The position numbers were made by a program, and so were the translations under genes. Positions 43,861-54,441 of a stretch of DNA of 64,000 nt are shown piece by piece (position 1 is the stretch's first letter; each line of letters begins with the position of its first letter). Below the pieces are notes generated by a model, which saw nothing but the letters and a program-made list of their open reading frames with translations, was not told where the DNA came from and did not search any database. Source of the DNA: Yamagishiella unicocca (lineage: Eukaryota; Chlorophyta; Chlorophyceae; Chlamydomonadales; Volvocaceae); NCBI GenBank assembly GCA_003116995.1, contig BDSL01000046.1, positions 434,001-498,000 of the forward strand, given 5' to 3'.

Positions 43861-46800
43861 ATGATGCCGCCGCTGCTGCCCGGGCTGCCGCGAGCCGCGA
43901 GCCTGCTAGCGTCCACTCGCTCCACCCTGCCGCTGCTTCGCGGCGCCACGTCTCCCGCCTCCTCCGCCGCCTCCGCCTCCGTCGCCTCCTCGCGCTCCCT
44001 GCGTCGCGGTGCCGCGATTACCGGGACGTCACCACCGTCACCGGCACCCCCCGCCGCCGGCCTCACCGCCGCCTGCTGCTCTTCCGCAGTCCCCCGAGCG
44101 CGAACCCACGGCGGGTGCCCAGCAGCAGGCCCCTCGGCGGCGGCGACGTCTGGACCGCGCCGACGTCCGGCGTTCCCCATCAGCGGCAGTGGCAGCGGCA
44201 GCGGTGTGCGGTGCTTCTCGTCTCGTCCCGGGCAGCAGGGCGGACAGGGCGGCGGTCCCACTGCTGAGGGCGGCAGCGATCATCCCCCGGGTCGGTGCGG
44301 TGGGGAGTGGCGAACAGCCGTCTAGGGCTGGGTGACATGCCCGCCACCCCACCACACCCTACACGGTCCTACCCGCATGCATCACCTGCCTGCCTTTGCT
44401 GCTCCGCTGCCATCCCCTTATCCTCTTCATCCGTCCCCTTGCTTCTCCCGCGCCCACGGACGCGCATTCTGTCTCTCTCCGACCTGCCAGCCCCCGCTGC
44501 CCGACTGGCTAGGTGTCCTGCGTGGCTACTGAGTGTGAAACACATTTACCCCCCGACCCCCCGCCGGCGGCGCTGTCAGCAGGCGAGGGTGGTGCCTCCG
44601 GGGTTCTTGGCGCCGCTAAGGAGCAGCTGTCTGGTGCGGCCCAGGCGGCCAAGGAGTCGGCGGGGGAGGTGGTGCGGGACACGGTGCGGGACACGACCCG
44701 CGAGCCCCTGAAGGACACCATGAAGGACGCGATGAAGGTGCGGATGGGAGGCGGGGGCAGGGGGGTCGGAGGTGATAGGTGAGAGGTGCGAGGTGACCCG
44801 TGGGTCGATCGGCACATGGACAGAGAACAAACCTGCGATGGGGAGGCAGGCAGGCAGCTAGCGAGGGGGCTGAGGGAGCAGGTCGCGGCGGCTGCTGCGG
44901 GGCGGTCGGCCGGTGCCGCCGCCGTCGGCTCCTCGTGCTTCCGCTGCTTCCGCTGCTTCCGCTGCTTCCGCTGCTTCCGCTGCTTCCGCTGCTTCCGCTG
45001 CTTCCGCTGCTTCCGCTGCTTCCGCTGCTTCCGCTGCTTCCGCTGCTTCCGCTGCTTCCGCTGCTGCCCCCCCGGTTCATGTAACCGGTCTTTACGCCAG
45101 CCCCCGCCGCCCCAGCCGGTGCTGGGTTTCCTCTCCTACCCATGCCGCTGCGTGCTGCGGCCCTCACGTGCCCCTCGGTGCCTCCACGTACCCCCCGGTG
45201 CCTCCACGCGCTCGCAGGAGGCCGTCAGCGAGACCGCGGGTGACGCGGTGCGGTCCGCCCGGGACACCGCGCAGTGGGTGGGGGGCAGCGCGAGGGCGGC
45301 GCTGGGGCACCCCCCGGAGCCGCACCCGGTGCAGCCGCCGGAGGACAAGATGAGGTCGTACGCTCGCTTCCCGGACGTGGGCACGCTGCCCAAGGTGGCG
45401 GGGGGACGAATCTACGGGGCCTTATGCGTCCATCCGGGTATTTGGGTTTGATCTGTGTATGTCACGTGAGAGTGTGGTGCGTGGGCGGTGCGGGGGTCTG
45501 TACATCCGTGTGTCTCGTCATAGAGCAGGAACAGCAGGCAACTGCTTAACTAACTAACCAACTAACCCGGATGACGTCGCGGTTCATTCGGCCGTAGGGG
45601 TCTCCCGTGTAGGGCAGCGTTAAGAGTCGTTGCTGCGTTCCCACAGCTGCTGCGCGCTGGTGGCGGCATGCGAGCGAGCCCCGCCGCCTGCACGGCCCGG
45701 GCGGTGACTGGCGCAGCGGCTCAACTGCGCAAACGCTCCTCATTCGCAGCGACCGCACTAGCCTACACTCCTTCCCCTCCCTGTTTTTTCTTCTCTTCAC
45801 CTCTTACCCCCACACACAACCCCCCTGGCGCCTACCTCCCGGCACCTCGCTGGCGCCCAGCCCTGCTGCCCCCCACCCCCCCTTATCCTCGACCGCCGAC
45901 CTTCGTCTTTCGTATCCTCAACCCAGTTCTCCAGCATGCATCTCAACACGTCTATTCCAAACGGTTTTTCTCGCATCCACGGGTTTTCCATCCTCGACCG
46001 CCCCCCGCCTCCAGGACGCCACCGCCTCCCGGCCCCCCGGCCTGGTCCGGAACGTGTGGGGCATGGAGGCGCAGCGGCCCACCTACCCGGCACTGACAGC
46101 CAACACCCATTGCGACGTGCTGGTGGTGGGGGCGGGCATGGCGGGCCTGTGCATCGCCTACCAGCTGGCCAAGAAGGGTGAGCACGCGGCCCACGCACCT
46201 GCTGAGAGGGGGCGGGAGGGGGCTGCCGGCCTCCCTGGACCGCGCATGGCGTCCGCCGCTGGTGCTGCTGGTGCCCGGGCGCCAATGTGTTCAGGCCTTT
46301 CTTGAAGCACCACCGTTAAAGCACTTCGTTTCCCTGTGTTGTTGTTCAAATAATGCCCTAAAAGGAGCTCACATCGGTGATGTTGATTCGCGTTCTTAGT
46401 AGTTGCGCCTCCTCGCTGCCCCCAAGCACACCACATGCGATCCGGCGCGTCATCGCGCGCGGCCACCAACAGCTCTTCACTCCCCCCGACTACACCACCC
46501 ATGCCGTGTAACCGTGTCATTACGCCGCATCCCCGCCCCCGACCGACCCGCCTCCCCCTTGCCCCCCCCCAGTCACGTTACCGGTTCTTTTATGTAAACC
46601 CCCTCCTCACGCACAGGCAAGCAGGTGGTGGTGGTGGAGGCCCGCACCCGGGGTGGCGGCCAGTCGGGTCGCACCTCGGCGCACATCATGCAGTGGAACG
46701 ACGACTACTACGGCGTCATCGAGTGCAAGGTGCGTTGCAGCTGCAGCTGTTGATGCTGCGGTTGCTGTAGCTGCAGCTGTTGATGTTGCGGTTGCTGTAG

Positions 46801-49800
46801 CTGCAGCTGTTGATGTTGCGGTTGCTGTAGCTGCAGCTGTTGATGTTGCGGTTGCTGTAGCTGCAGCTGTTGATGTCGCGGTTGCTGTAGCTGCAGCTGT
46901 TGATGTTGCGGTTGCTGTAGCTGCATCTGTTGATGTTGCGGTTGCTGTAGCTGCAGCTGTTGATGTCGCGGTTGCTGTAGCTGCATCTGTTGATGTTGCG
47001 GTTGCTGTAGCTGCAGCTGCTGATGTTGCGGTTGCTGTAGCTGCAGCTGCTGATGTTGCGGTTGCTGTAGCTGCAGCTGCTGATGTTGCCGTTCCGTGTC
47101 GCTCGTCCATCCATGTCAGTAGTTTGGTGGCGACGCTGTCGTGACAGTTGCATCAGAGCCAGATACCGTACCGTGTGTATGTATTGCTGGTGAAAGGAAA
47201 GGAAACTCGTGCCGACGTGTGTTTCGGCACCACCTCTTGCGTCCGCCGGTGGGTCGTCCGGACGACGATGGCTCCGACGCGCTCGGCCGTAATCACACGC
47301 CCCCACCTCCCCTCGCGCACGTGTACGGCATGCAGTACGGCAAGGAGGGCAGCCGCCACGTGGCCGAGTCGCACCTGGCCGCAATCGACTTCATCGAGCG
47401 GGTCGTGATGGTGGGTTCGCGCCTGGGTGTGACGGTTGCGGTTGCGGCGGTTACCGTTGCGACAGCGGTTGTGTTTGCGGGTACGGCTGTTGGTGCGATA
47501 ACGCGCGCAGGCGCGCGGCGGGCTGGTAGTGCCCCAGCCTGACGGCGGACGCTCCTGCTCAAGTGCCCCGCTCCCGGGCCCTCCGCCCCCGCTCCATAAT
47601 GGTGCTGCTGGTTTCGGCGCGTGACTTGCGTGGCCGCTTCCCGCTTTCCGCTTCCCGCCGCCGCTGCTGCGCCCACCCGCTCATTGCTTCACGGATGCAT
47701 GTGCCTGTGTGCGTGCGAGCAGGAGGAGGGCATCGACTGCGACTTCAGCCGTCTGGAGGGCTACCTTTTCCCGCACGACGACAAGCAGGTGGGGGGGGGC
47801 ATGAAAACGTTTTACACGACAAGGACAGGATAGTTGGCGCATGGTCGTCAGACACCGATTTTGTGGGCGCATGCTGGAGCCGTTGGGGGGGGGGAGGCTG
47901 GGGCGCGAACGCTGGATGGGTTACACGCGCTGAGCCGCCGCGAAACACCTCCCTCCTCCGAAACCTGTCTGCGCGGGCGTGGAGTAGTGCGGCAGGGAGC
48001 GGGTATACCGCCGATGGGCTGGGCCGGGGAAGGCGGAGTGGCTGGCACGTGTTGGGTTTCGACGATGGCCTTAGCTGGTGGCGAGCATCTGTAGTTGTGA
48101 CTTGGACGACAGAAGAGGTGGACGGGGTGGCGGGCGACCTCAACCGGGCACCCCACCAAAAATAAAGACCTTCGCCCCAGGATGGACATCGTGCCGTTGT
48201 ACCTTCCTCCCCCACTTGTTTCCTACCGCCGTACAAATACGTGTATGCCTCCCTCCCCCCTCCCCCTCGCCCTCCCTCCCTGCAGTCCACCATGAAGACG
48301 CTCCGTGACGAGCTGGCGGCCTGCCACCGTGCCGGCATGTACGACGTGCAGCTGGTGGACGTCACCACGGATCCCCGCCACGGCAAGCTGGGACAGGCGC
48401 TCATGTTCCCCAGGTGGGGTTAGGGGTTTAGGGCTTAGGGTTTGGGGTGAGTGGTATGGGGTTGTGGGGAATTGCAAGGAAAACCCATCTACGAAGGAGG
48501 AGAGTGTGGGAGGGTTTCGAGGAAGACCCGTGGATGCGAGAAGAAACCGTTTCGAACACACGGCTTGAGATGCATGCTGGAGAACTGGGTTGAGGATAGA
48601 CGGAGGTCGTCGGTCGCGGGAGGGTGGGTCGCGGCGGTTTGTTGCGCTTACGGGGCGCCGAAGGCAGGTGGCGGCGGAATGGGGGTCGTGGTTGGGGTCG
48701 GGGTCGGGGTCGGGGTTGGGGTTGGGGGAGGTGCCCCTACCTGCGGGTGTGCTCGTGCAATGCCGTGTGTGTGGACGCAGGAAGCCGCGGACTGGAGCGG
48801 CAGCGGCATTGCGCCGTGTCGGGCACCACAGCCGCGACGCTTACAGCCACCGCCGCTCCCTGCCGCCGTCAGGACCTCACATGTCGACCGCTGTCGTACT
48901 GTACTCGGCCCGCCACCCGCTGAGGCTGACGCTGCGGCTGCTTCCGCCGCCGCCGCCCTCGCCCCCCCCCCCCCAGGTCAGCCGAGTTCCACCCGCTCAA
49001 GTTCATCAACGGCCTGGCCGCCGTGCTGACGAGCAAGTACGGCGTACGGCTGCACGAGAACACGCGCGTAACTGACACGCTGGATCCGCAAGTTAGTGGC
49101 CAGGTGGGCGGGAAGCGGATGGATGTCGGTGGGCGGGCGGGGGGTGGGGGGCGAGGGGGTCGGGGGCACGACCTCGCGCGGTGGCCAGCAGGTCGTAGTG
49201 GGCTGGATGGGGAAGGGGCGGGCAGGGGGCGGGCGGGGAGGGCCCTCCAAGCTCGTCACTGACCGTCGTGGAGGCCGGGAGGTCGGGAGGTCAGGGTGGG
49301 TTTTGCAGGAGCGCACGAGGCGTTGCCCGATCTCCCCCCCCCTCCCTCCGCCACCCCAGGTCGCCACCAGCACTGGCGCCACCGTCACTGCCCGCCAGGC
49401 GGTGGTGTACGCGACCAACAGCCCAATCAACCGCAATGTGGCGGTGCACGCCCGGCAGGAGGCCAACCGCACCTACATGCTGGGGCTGAGGGTGCCCAAG
49501 GGTGGGGGGGGGCTGCGGAGGGAAGGAGGGGGAGGGGAGGAGGGGAGGGACCGGCCAGAGGCAATGGACCGTGGGTCGGTGGTAGTAAGGTGGCCACGTG
49601 GGGCCTCCTACTTGCCGTACACACACACGCACACACACACTGCTCCATGTAGGAGTAAATACACACGCGCGCACAGCACCGCTTGCCTCTGGCTCGCTGA
49701 TGAGCGACGTTCACCGCCCCGACCCGCTGCCCTACCTCCTGCCCACACCAACAGCCACCCCACCCGCCCACCCGCCCAAACCTTAGACGCGTGCCCAGCC

Positions 49801-52800
49801 CTATCCTCCTTCAAGCGAACTTTCTTATCTTCTTCTACTCCACGTGTGTCCCCGGGTTACTTCACGTGTGACCCCGGGTCACTTCACGTGTGACCCCGTG
49901 TTTCCACACAACCCCACTCCCCCGCTGCAGGCAGCACCGCCCGAGCCAACTGGTGGAGCACCGAGGATCCGTACCACTACGTACGACTGCAGCCGGGTGA
50001 CGTGGACGGCAATCAGCCGTACGACGTGCTGCTCGTAGGAGGTGCGTGGGCGCGAGCCTGGGGGGGGGATGGAAGGGGTGATGAAGATCTATCGGTGGGG
50101 TAAGGAAGGATTTTTGCGAGCGGGTCAGAGAGGAAGCCCGGTGGTCGGCACTTTTGATAGGTTACGCCCCCTCCTCAACGGTCCCCCTGCCCCCCCGCCT
50201 CCCCCCTCCCCCCTCCCCCCCAGGCGAGGACCACCAGACCGGCCAGTACCCGAACAAGTACTCGGACCCCTGGGCGGCGCTGGAGGCGTTCACCCGGGAG
50301 CGGTGGCCGCAGGCTGAGGACGTGATCTACCGGTGGAGCGGCCAGGTGGGGCGGGGGGCTTACATAAGAGAACCGGTAACGTGACTGGGGGGGTGTAGCG
50401 TGTGCATAGAGGGGGAGCAGGGGAGAGGAGTCCCGTGGGTCACATAAAGAGGAAAGGAGCATAAAGCTGAGGGGGGGGCGGGGTATGTGGAGGGGAAGGG
50501 GGCGGGAGGGAAAGAGGCCAGGGAGGGGCCGTGGAGAGGAGCTGTGGAGGACAGATGGGTACTGGGCGTATGGGTGGGCGGGAGGCCCACCGGGTGGGAG
50601 GAATGCAGCTCACCGCCCCCCTGGGCGCACCGCCCGCCTCGCCCCTCGCATTGAACTGCGTGTGCGCGCGTAATGCCGTCGTACAGGTGTACGAGCCCAT
50701 TGACATGCTCGGCCTGTACGGCCTGGACCCGCTGAACCCCGTCAACGCGATCAGCGGCGTCAAGCGCTACATCGCCACGGGTGAGGTGGGGGGTGGGGGA
50801 TGCAGCCAGGAGCGGTGGCCGCTATTTATTAGGTGCGTGGTTTCGGGGCGCGAGGCTCTTACCAACCGGCCGGGTGCGTGGTGCTGGTTTCGGGGCGCGA
50901 GGCCGGTTGGCAAGAGCCCAACCCTGAAACGTCCCTCACGCTGCCCACTACTACCGGTACTTCCGGTTACCCCTGCCGGCGGCCTTGTCCCCCGCCCTCC
51001 GCATCCGCAGAGCCCTGGAGCTGCCGTTCCGCCCCATGTCAGCAAACCAAACCCTACCCCCCCCGTACCCCCCTACCCCCTTCTCCCCACCCCTCCCCGC
51101 CCGCCCCCCCTGGGCATCTGCAGGCGACAGCGGCCAGGGTATGACTGGCAGCGCCATCGCCGCCATGGTGCTGTCCGACCTCATCACGGGCCGCCACAAC
51201 CCCTGGGCGGACCTGTACAGCCCGGCGCGCATCACATCGGCGCTCAACGTGTCCAGCCTCGAGGTACGGCGGCCTTGGACTGCGTTACGGACGGCGGTGC
51301 GGCAATACCTACAGCTCGCCGAGGCGGCCGTGCTTACTTGAGATCCATGCTGTCGTCACTGGCTGGGTCACGGCTGGGTCACTGATCCGCCACGCCGCAG
51401 CATATGGTCCGGGGCCCACTGTAACTGCTACGACTACTAGCGCAGCAGCAGCCGCAGCCGCGGCAGCAGCCGCAGCAGCCGCAGCACCAGCAGCACCAGC
51501 AGCACCAGCAGCACCAGCAGCACCAGCAGCACCAGCAGCAGTAGCAGCCGCCGCGACAGCAGCGGCAGCAGCCTCAGCAGTAGGTCACACAACCCTTGGC
51601 GCCTTCATGTGTGCGTTCCTTGGCAGGATTGGCACGGAGGCTGCGCACGCCTGACTACCATTGCCCATATCCTCACCGCCCTCACCGCCGGTTCGTTTTC
51701 CATAGCCCCTCTCACCGCCTCTTCCCCCCCCCTTTCCGCCCGCTCCCCCCGCCCAGGAGCTCGGCACCGAGGTCGCCGCCACTGCTCGCGGGCTGAGCGA
51801 CACGGTGCTGCCCCGCAGCGGTCTGGGGCTGATGGGGCACTACCAGGCGGAGCACCTCAAGCCGGGTGAGAGGGGGGGGTGGCAGGCGGGGAAGTGGCAG
51901 CGGCACGGGGAGAGGGTGCGGGAAGCAAGGGAGGCGCACCGGGGAGGGCTGAGGAGGGTGGGAAGGTGGGTGTGGAGGCGGCGTGGGCACATGACGAGCA
52001 GGGGGTCGGAAACCGGCAGCGAGCAAGTCGTGTTAGGACGGGTTTGCCCGGTTGTGGGGGGACAGGTTTGCCCGAGTGTGGGGGAAGGGAAGCGCAAGGA
52101 GCCGGGAGGGGTTAAGGGTTTAGCGTCGGCATGACCGACCGGGGCGTTAGAGCCATGTCGCTACGAATCACTCCCTGCTGTCGCTCCTCTAAACCCTAAA
52201 ACCCCTCGCGGCTCCTCCCGCTCCCCCCTCCCCGCCCAGGCGAGGGCGCAGTGATCCAGGAGGGGGTGACCAAGGTGGCGGCGTACCGCACCACGGACGG
52301 CCGCCTGGTCAAGCACTCGGCCATATGCCCCCACTTGGGCTGCCTGCTGGAGTGGAACCCCAACGACGCCACCTTCGACTGCGTGTGCCACGGATCTCAG
52401 GTGGGGGGGTTAGGAGGGGGCGGGGGGGGGAAGCGGTGTTAGGAGGGGGCGGGGGGGGAAGCGGTGTTAGGAGGGGGGGAGCGGTGTTAGGGGGGGAAGC
52501 GGGGCTAGGAGGGGGCGGGGGGGGAGGCGAGGTTAGGAGGGGGCGGAGGGGGGAAAGCGGGGTTAGGAGGGGTGATGGAGTGATGGAGAGAGTGGGAGCC
52601 GGCCATGGGATGCGAGGGTGCAACTTGATTTGACCGCGGCCCGCCCCCCCGCGTAAGTGGCGTACCGGCGTCAACAGCACCCGCAGTTGGGTGCTGGGGT
52701 TGTGGGATATCTTTGGGGGGGAATGGGTTCGAGGCGGGCATTTGAGAAGCGCAAGGTGCACGGCCGGTTGGTGCTGGATGCAGCTCACGCGCTTTCCCGT

Positions 52801-52896
52801 TTGCTTCCGTTTCGGTTTCTTTGCGGTTTGCAGTTCGACCGCTGCGGCAACTGCATCAACGGCCCCGCCAACAGCAACCTCAAGGAGCTCTTCTAG
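43861..52896 (+). CDS. FAD-dependent oxidoreductase fused to a C-terminal Rieske [2Fe-2S] domain, probable mitochondrial
   Basis: Seventeen exons join in phase to about 794 residues: 43861-44299, 44583-44737, 45218-45394, 46015-46177, 46617-46729, 47336-47410, 47723-47788, 48286-48413, 48977-49103, 49360-49501, 49931-50041, 50224-50345, 50687-50780, 51124-51263, 51757-51865, 52240-52400, 52834-52896. The N-terminus is Arg/Ser/Ala-rich with VRCFSS, like a mitochondrial presequence. An amphipathic Ala/Lys/Asp segment follows (about 150-230, AAKEQLSGAAQAAKESAGE). The dinucleotide fold begins VLVVGAGMAG (about 290), with GRTSAHIMQWNDDYY and SGQGMTGSAIAAM later. The last ~75 residues hold CPHLGC and CVCHGS, the four Rieske ligands. 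The same FAD-plus-Rieske architecture is known in bacteria (YhfW-type); the substrate is unknown. The exon 1/2 junction is uncertain. Confidence 0.85.
44938..45063. repeat. 9-bp tandem repeat (about 14 copies) in an intron
   Basis: CTGCTTCCG repeated with very little variation in the second intron of the FAD-Rieske gene, about 200 bp after its donor. The period of 9 keeps all frames open, giving artefactual peptides. A RAACCGGT-type motif follows at 45082. Confidence 0.9.
45916..45990. repeat. Family-B intron element (copy near acceptor)
   Basis: Contains CAGTTCTCCAGCATGCATCT and TTTTTCTCGCATCCACGGG and ends about 25 bp before the exon at 46015. Same orientation relative to the host gene as the copy at 26441. 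Confidence 0.7.
46565..46605. repeat. Family-C motif near an acceptor
   Basis: CACGTTACCGGTTCTTTTAT lies about 20-50 bp before the exon at 46617. It is the reverse complement of the ATAAGAGAACCGGTAACGTG motif seen after the donor at 50346. Confidence 0.5.
46738..47092. repeat. 30-bp minisatellite in an intron (12 copies)
   Basis: The unit contains CTGCAGCTGTTGATGTTGCG then GTTGCTGTAG. It starts within ten bases of the donor at 46730. The period is a multiple of 3 without stops in some frames, so it opens long spurious frames on both strands. Confidence 0.9.
47800..47880 (+). repeat. Family-A intron element, copy 3
   Basis: Starts CATGAAAACGTTTTACACGA 12 bp after the donor at 47789, then AGTTGGCGCATGGTCGTCAG and GTGGGCGCATGCTGGAGC. 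It lacks the last ~25 bp of copies 1 and 2. Sense orientation of the FAD-Rieske gene. Confidence 0.8.
48517..48597 (+). repeat. Family-B intron element (forward copy, after donor)
   Basis: CGAGGAAGACCCGTGGATGC followed by AAACCGTTTCGAACACACGG and TGCATGCTGGAGAACTGGGT. About 100 bp after the donor at 48414. It is the inverted form of the copies at 26441 and 45916. Confidence 0.7.
50355..50395 (+). repeat. Family-C motif after a donor
   Basis: ATAAGAGAACCGGTAACGTG lies about 15 bp after the donor at 50346. A reverse-complement version precedes the acceptor at 46616. A similar TAAAGAACCGGTAACTCGAC lies at about 55457 in the cytochrome b561 gene. Confidence 0.55.
51432..51565. repeat. CAG/CAC-rich triplet repeat in an intron
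   Basis: AGCAGCAGCCGCAGCCGCGG passing into repeated CAGCACCAG. It lies in intron 51264-51756 of the FAD-Rieske gene. A degenerate CACTGTAACTGCTACGAC motif sits just upstream at about 51417. Confidence 0.8.
52401..52580. repeat. ~30-bp G-rich tandem repeat in an intron
   Basis: Units of GGTGTTAGGAGGGGGCGGGG with variants start at the donor of the last intron of the FAD-Rieske gene. The donor GTGGGG is effectively part of the first unit. Confidence 0.7.
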
Positions 52897-54441
52897 CGGC
52901 GCCCTGATGGCGGGCGAGTGGCGGGCGAGAGCCTAAACAGGAAATGGGAGAATGGGGCGAAGGCCAGCCTGGCGGTCCCGACATCAGCCGGGGCAGCCTG
53001 CCCCTCCCTCCCGTGCGCCTAATTCGTTATTCTGCCGGCTGGTTGGTTTGTTGGTTTGTTAGTTGAACCCTGAGGGGTCATCACACACGCTGCCCTCGCG
53101 CGTGCCGTTTCCCCGCCGTTGACCGTTGCCCCCCCCGGTTATAGTTGTAGTCCTTGCGACTCACGTCGAGCGGTCGTGTCCCACTTAATGGCTCGCGCCC
53201 CGGTCTTGTTTGTTGGAAGATGCCAAGCCGAACATGAGCCGTTCGGCGCATTGTCGACGAGTCCGCTGGTGTCGCCGGTCTCGGCCAGGCGGTTCTGGCT
53301 GTTGTGCTGGTGTCAAGCCGCCAACCCCACCCCTGCTGTGGTAACTGTTACAGTGGATTCCACCCCTGTAAGCACTCGCACAGCCGGCGGTTTACACTGG
53401 ATGTACTCGGCGTGGTGGTTTCCGCTCGTAAGTACGGCGGTATGACCGGCCAGCGAAGAGCTGCCTCCTGCGTTTGAGTTCACCGATCTGCAACCAACAT
53501 AATAGAAACCGGGGTCCCTGATGGGATGTGCATGGGAGTCCGTCACAGCCAGCTCCCAACCTCCAAAGCTCCGACGGGCGTGCATCCAGAACCAAACAGC
53601 AGAATACCATCGCCGCCCACGTACCAGCACTATCGAGGAATATGCTGAAAGCAATAATTGAAACGCGTCGGATCACTGGAGGGACCACGACCGGGTTGCC
53701 GTCACCGGCTGATGCCGCCTCACAAACGCGGCTGACGAATCAGCAGCCGCGCCCTGCTGGTTCCCTCCCCAGCAGCCACATCGCCACACCCTACCGTAGC
53801 AGCACCTGCCGCCGCCTCTGCTGCACCTCACGGCAGGTCGCGGTTATGGGTGTCGTGAGCTCGACATCCAGGTGGCAGGTTGTTCCCCTGCTGGGCCCCT
53901 CACTGGCCAAATGGATCACCGACTGCCCGCAGCAATCTCGGTCACGAGGTGGCCCCCCTGGAGGGGTCACGTGGTGGCCCCCCTGGAGGGGTCACAGGCT
54001 CACAGCCCTCCTCGGCGACCATCCAGGCAGGTCTGCGCCGCCTGCCATCACCACCTGCCACCACCACCCACACCCACCACACCCACCACCACCTGCCACC
54101 ACCACCACCACCTGCCACCACCACCACACCCACCACCACCTGCCACCCCCTCTGGCCGGAGGCAGGGAGTCGCACACCACCTCTCAACCCTTCGCCCGCT
54201 GAACGCCGTGCCTAATGCTTCCGCGCGCGGCGCACAATCACAATCACAATCACAATCACAATCACACACAAACCCAGCTGACAAAGCGATCACCCAACGG
54301 CCCCCCCCCTGCAACCACGCAGCACGAAGCAGCACGCGCCACCAAGCGAGCGGAGAGCAGACCCGTGCGCCGCACCGCTGCCCCCCCCCCGCTGTCGCCC
54401 TATGGCGCGCCATGCAACCGCCCTTGCGCCATTAGCCCTGC
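52897..54441. other. Convergent intergenic region
   Basis: 1.5 kb between the 3' ends of the FAD-Rieske and cytochrome b561 genes. It holds a degenerate GTAACTGTTACAGTG motif at 53341-53355, a 26-bp duplication built on GGTGGCCCCCCTGGAGGGGT at about 53945-53997, a CCACCA-rich run at 54045-54150 and a CACAAT microsatellite at 54238-54270. No exon supported. Confidence 0.5.

Noticed and set aside
46607..47384. Long Ala/Thr, Ala/Val and Gln/Leu repeat frames
   Set aside because: They are translations of the 30-bp intron array. The flanking exons join cleanly as IECK to YGKEGS.
48421..48450. Telomere-like TTTAGGG runs (also near 38525, 52190 and 29905)
   Set aside because: Only one or two degenerate units each, inside introns. 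Too short to call interstitial telomere arrays.
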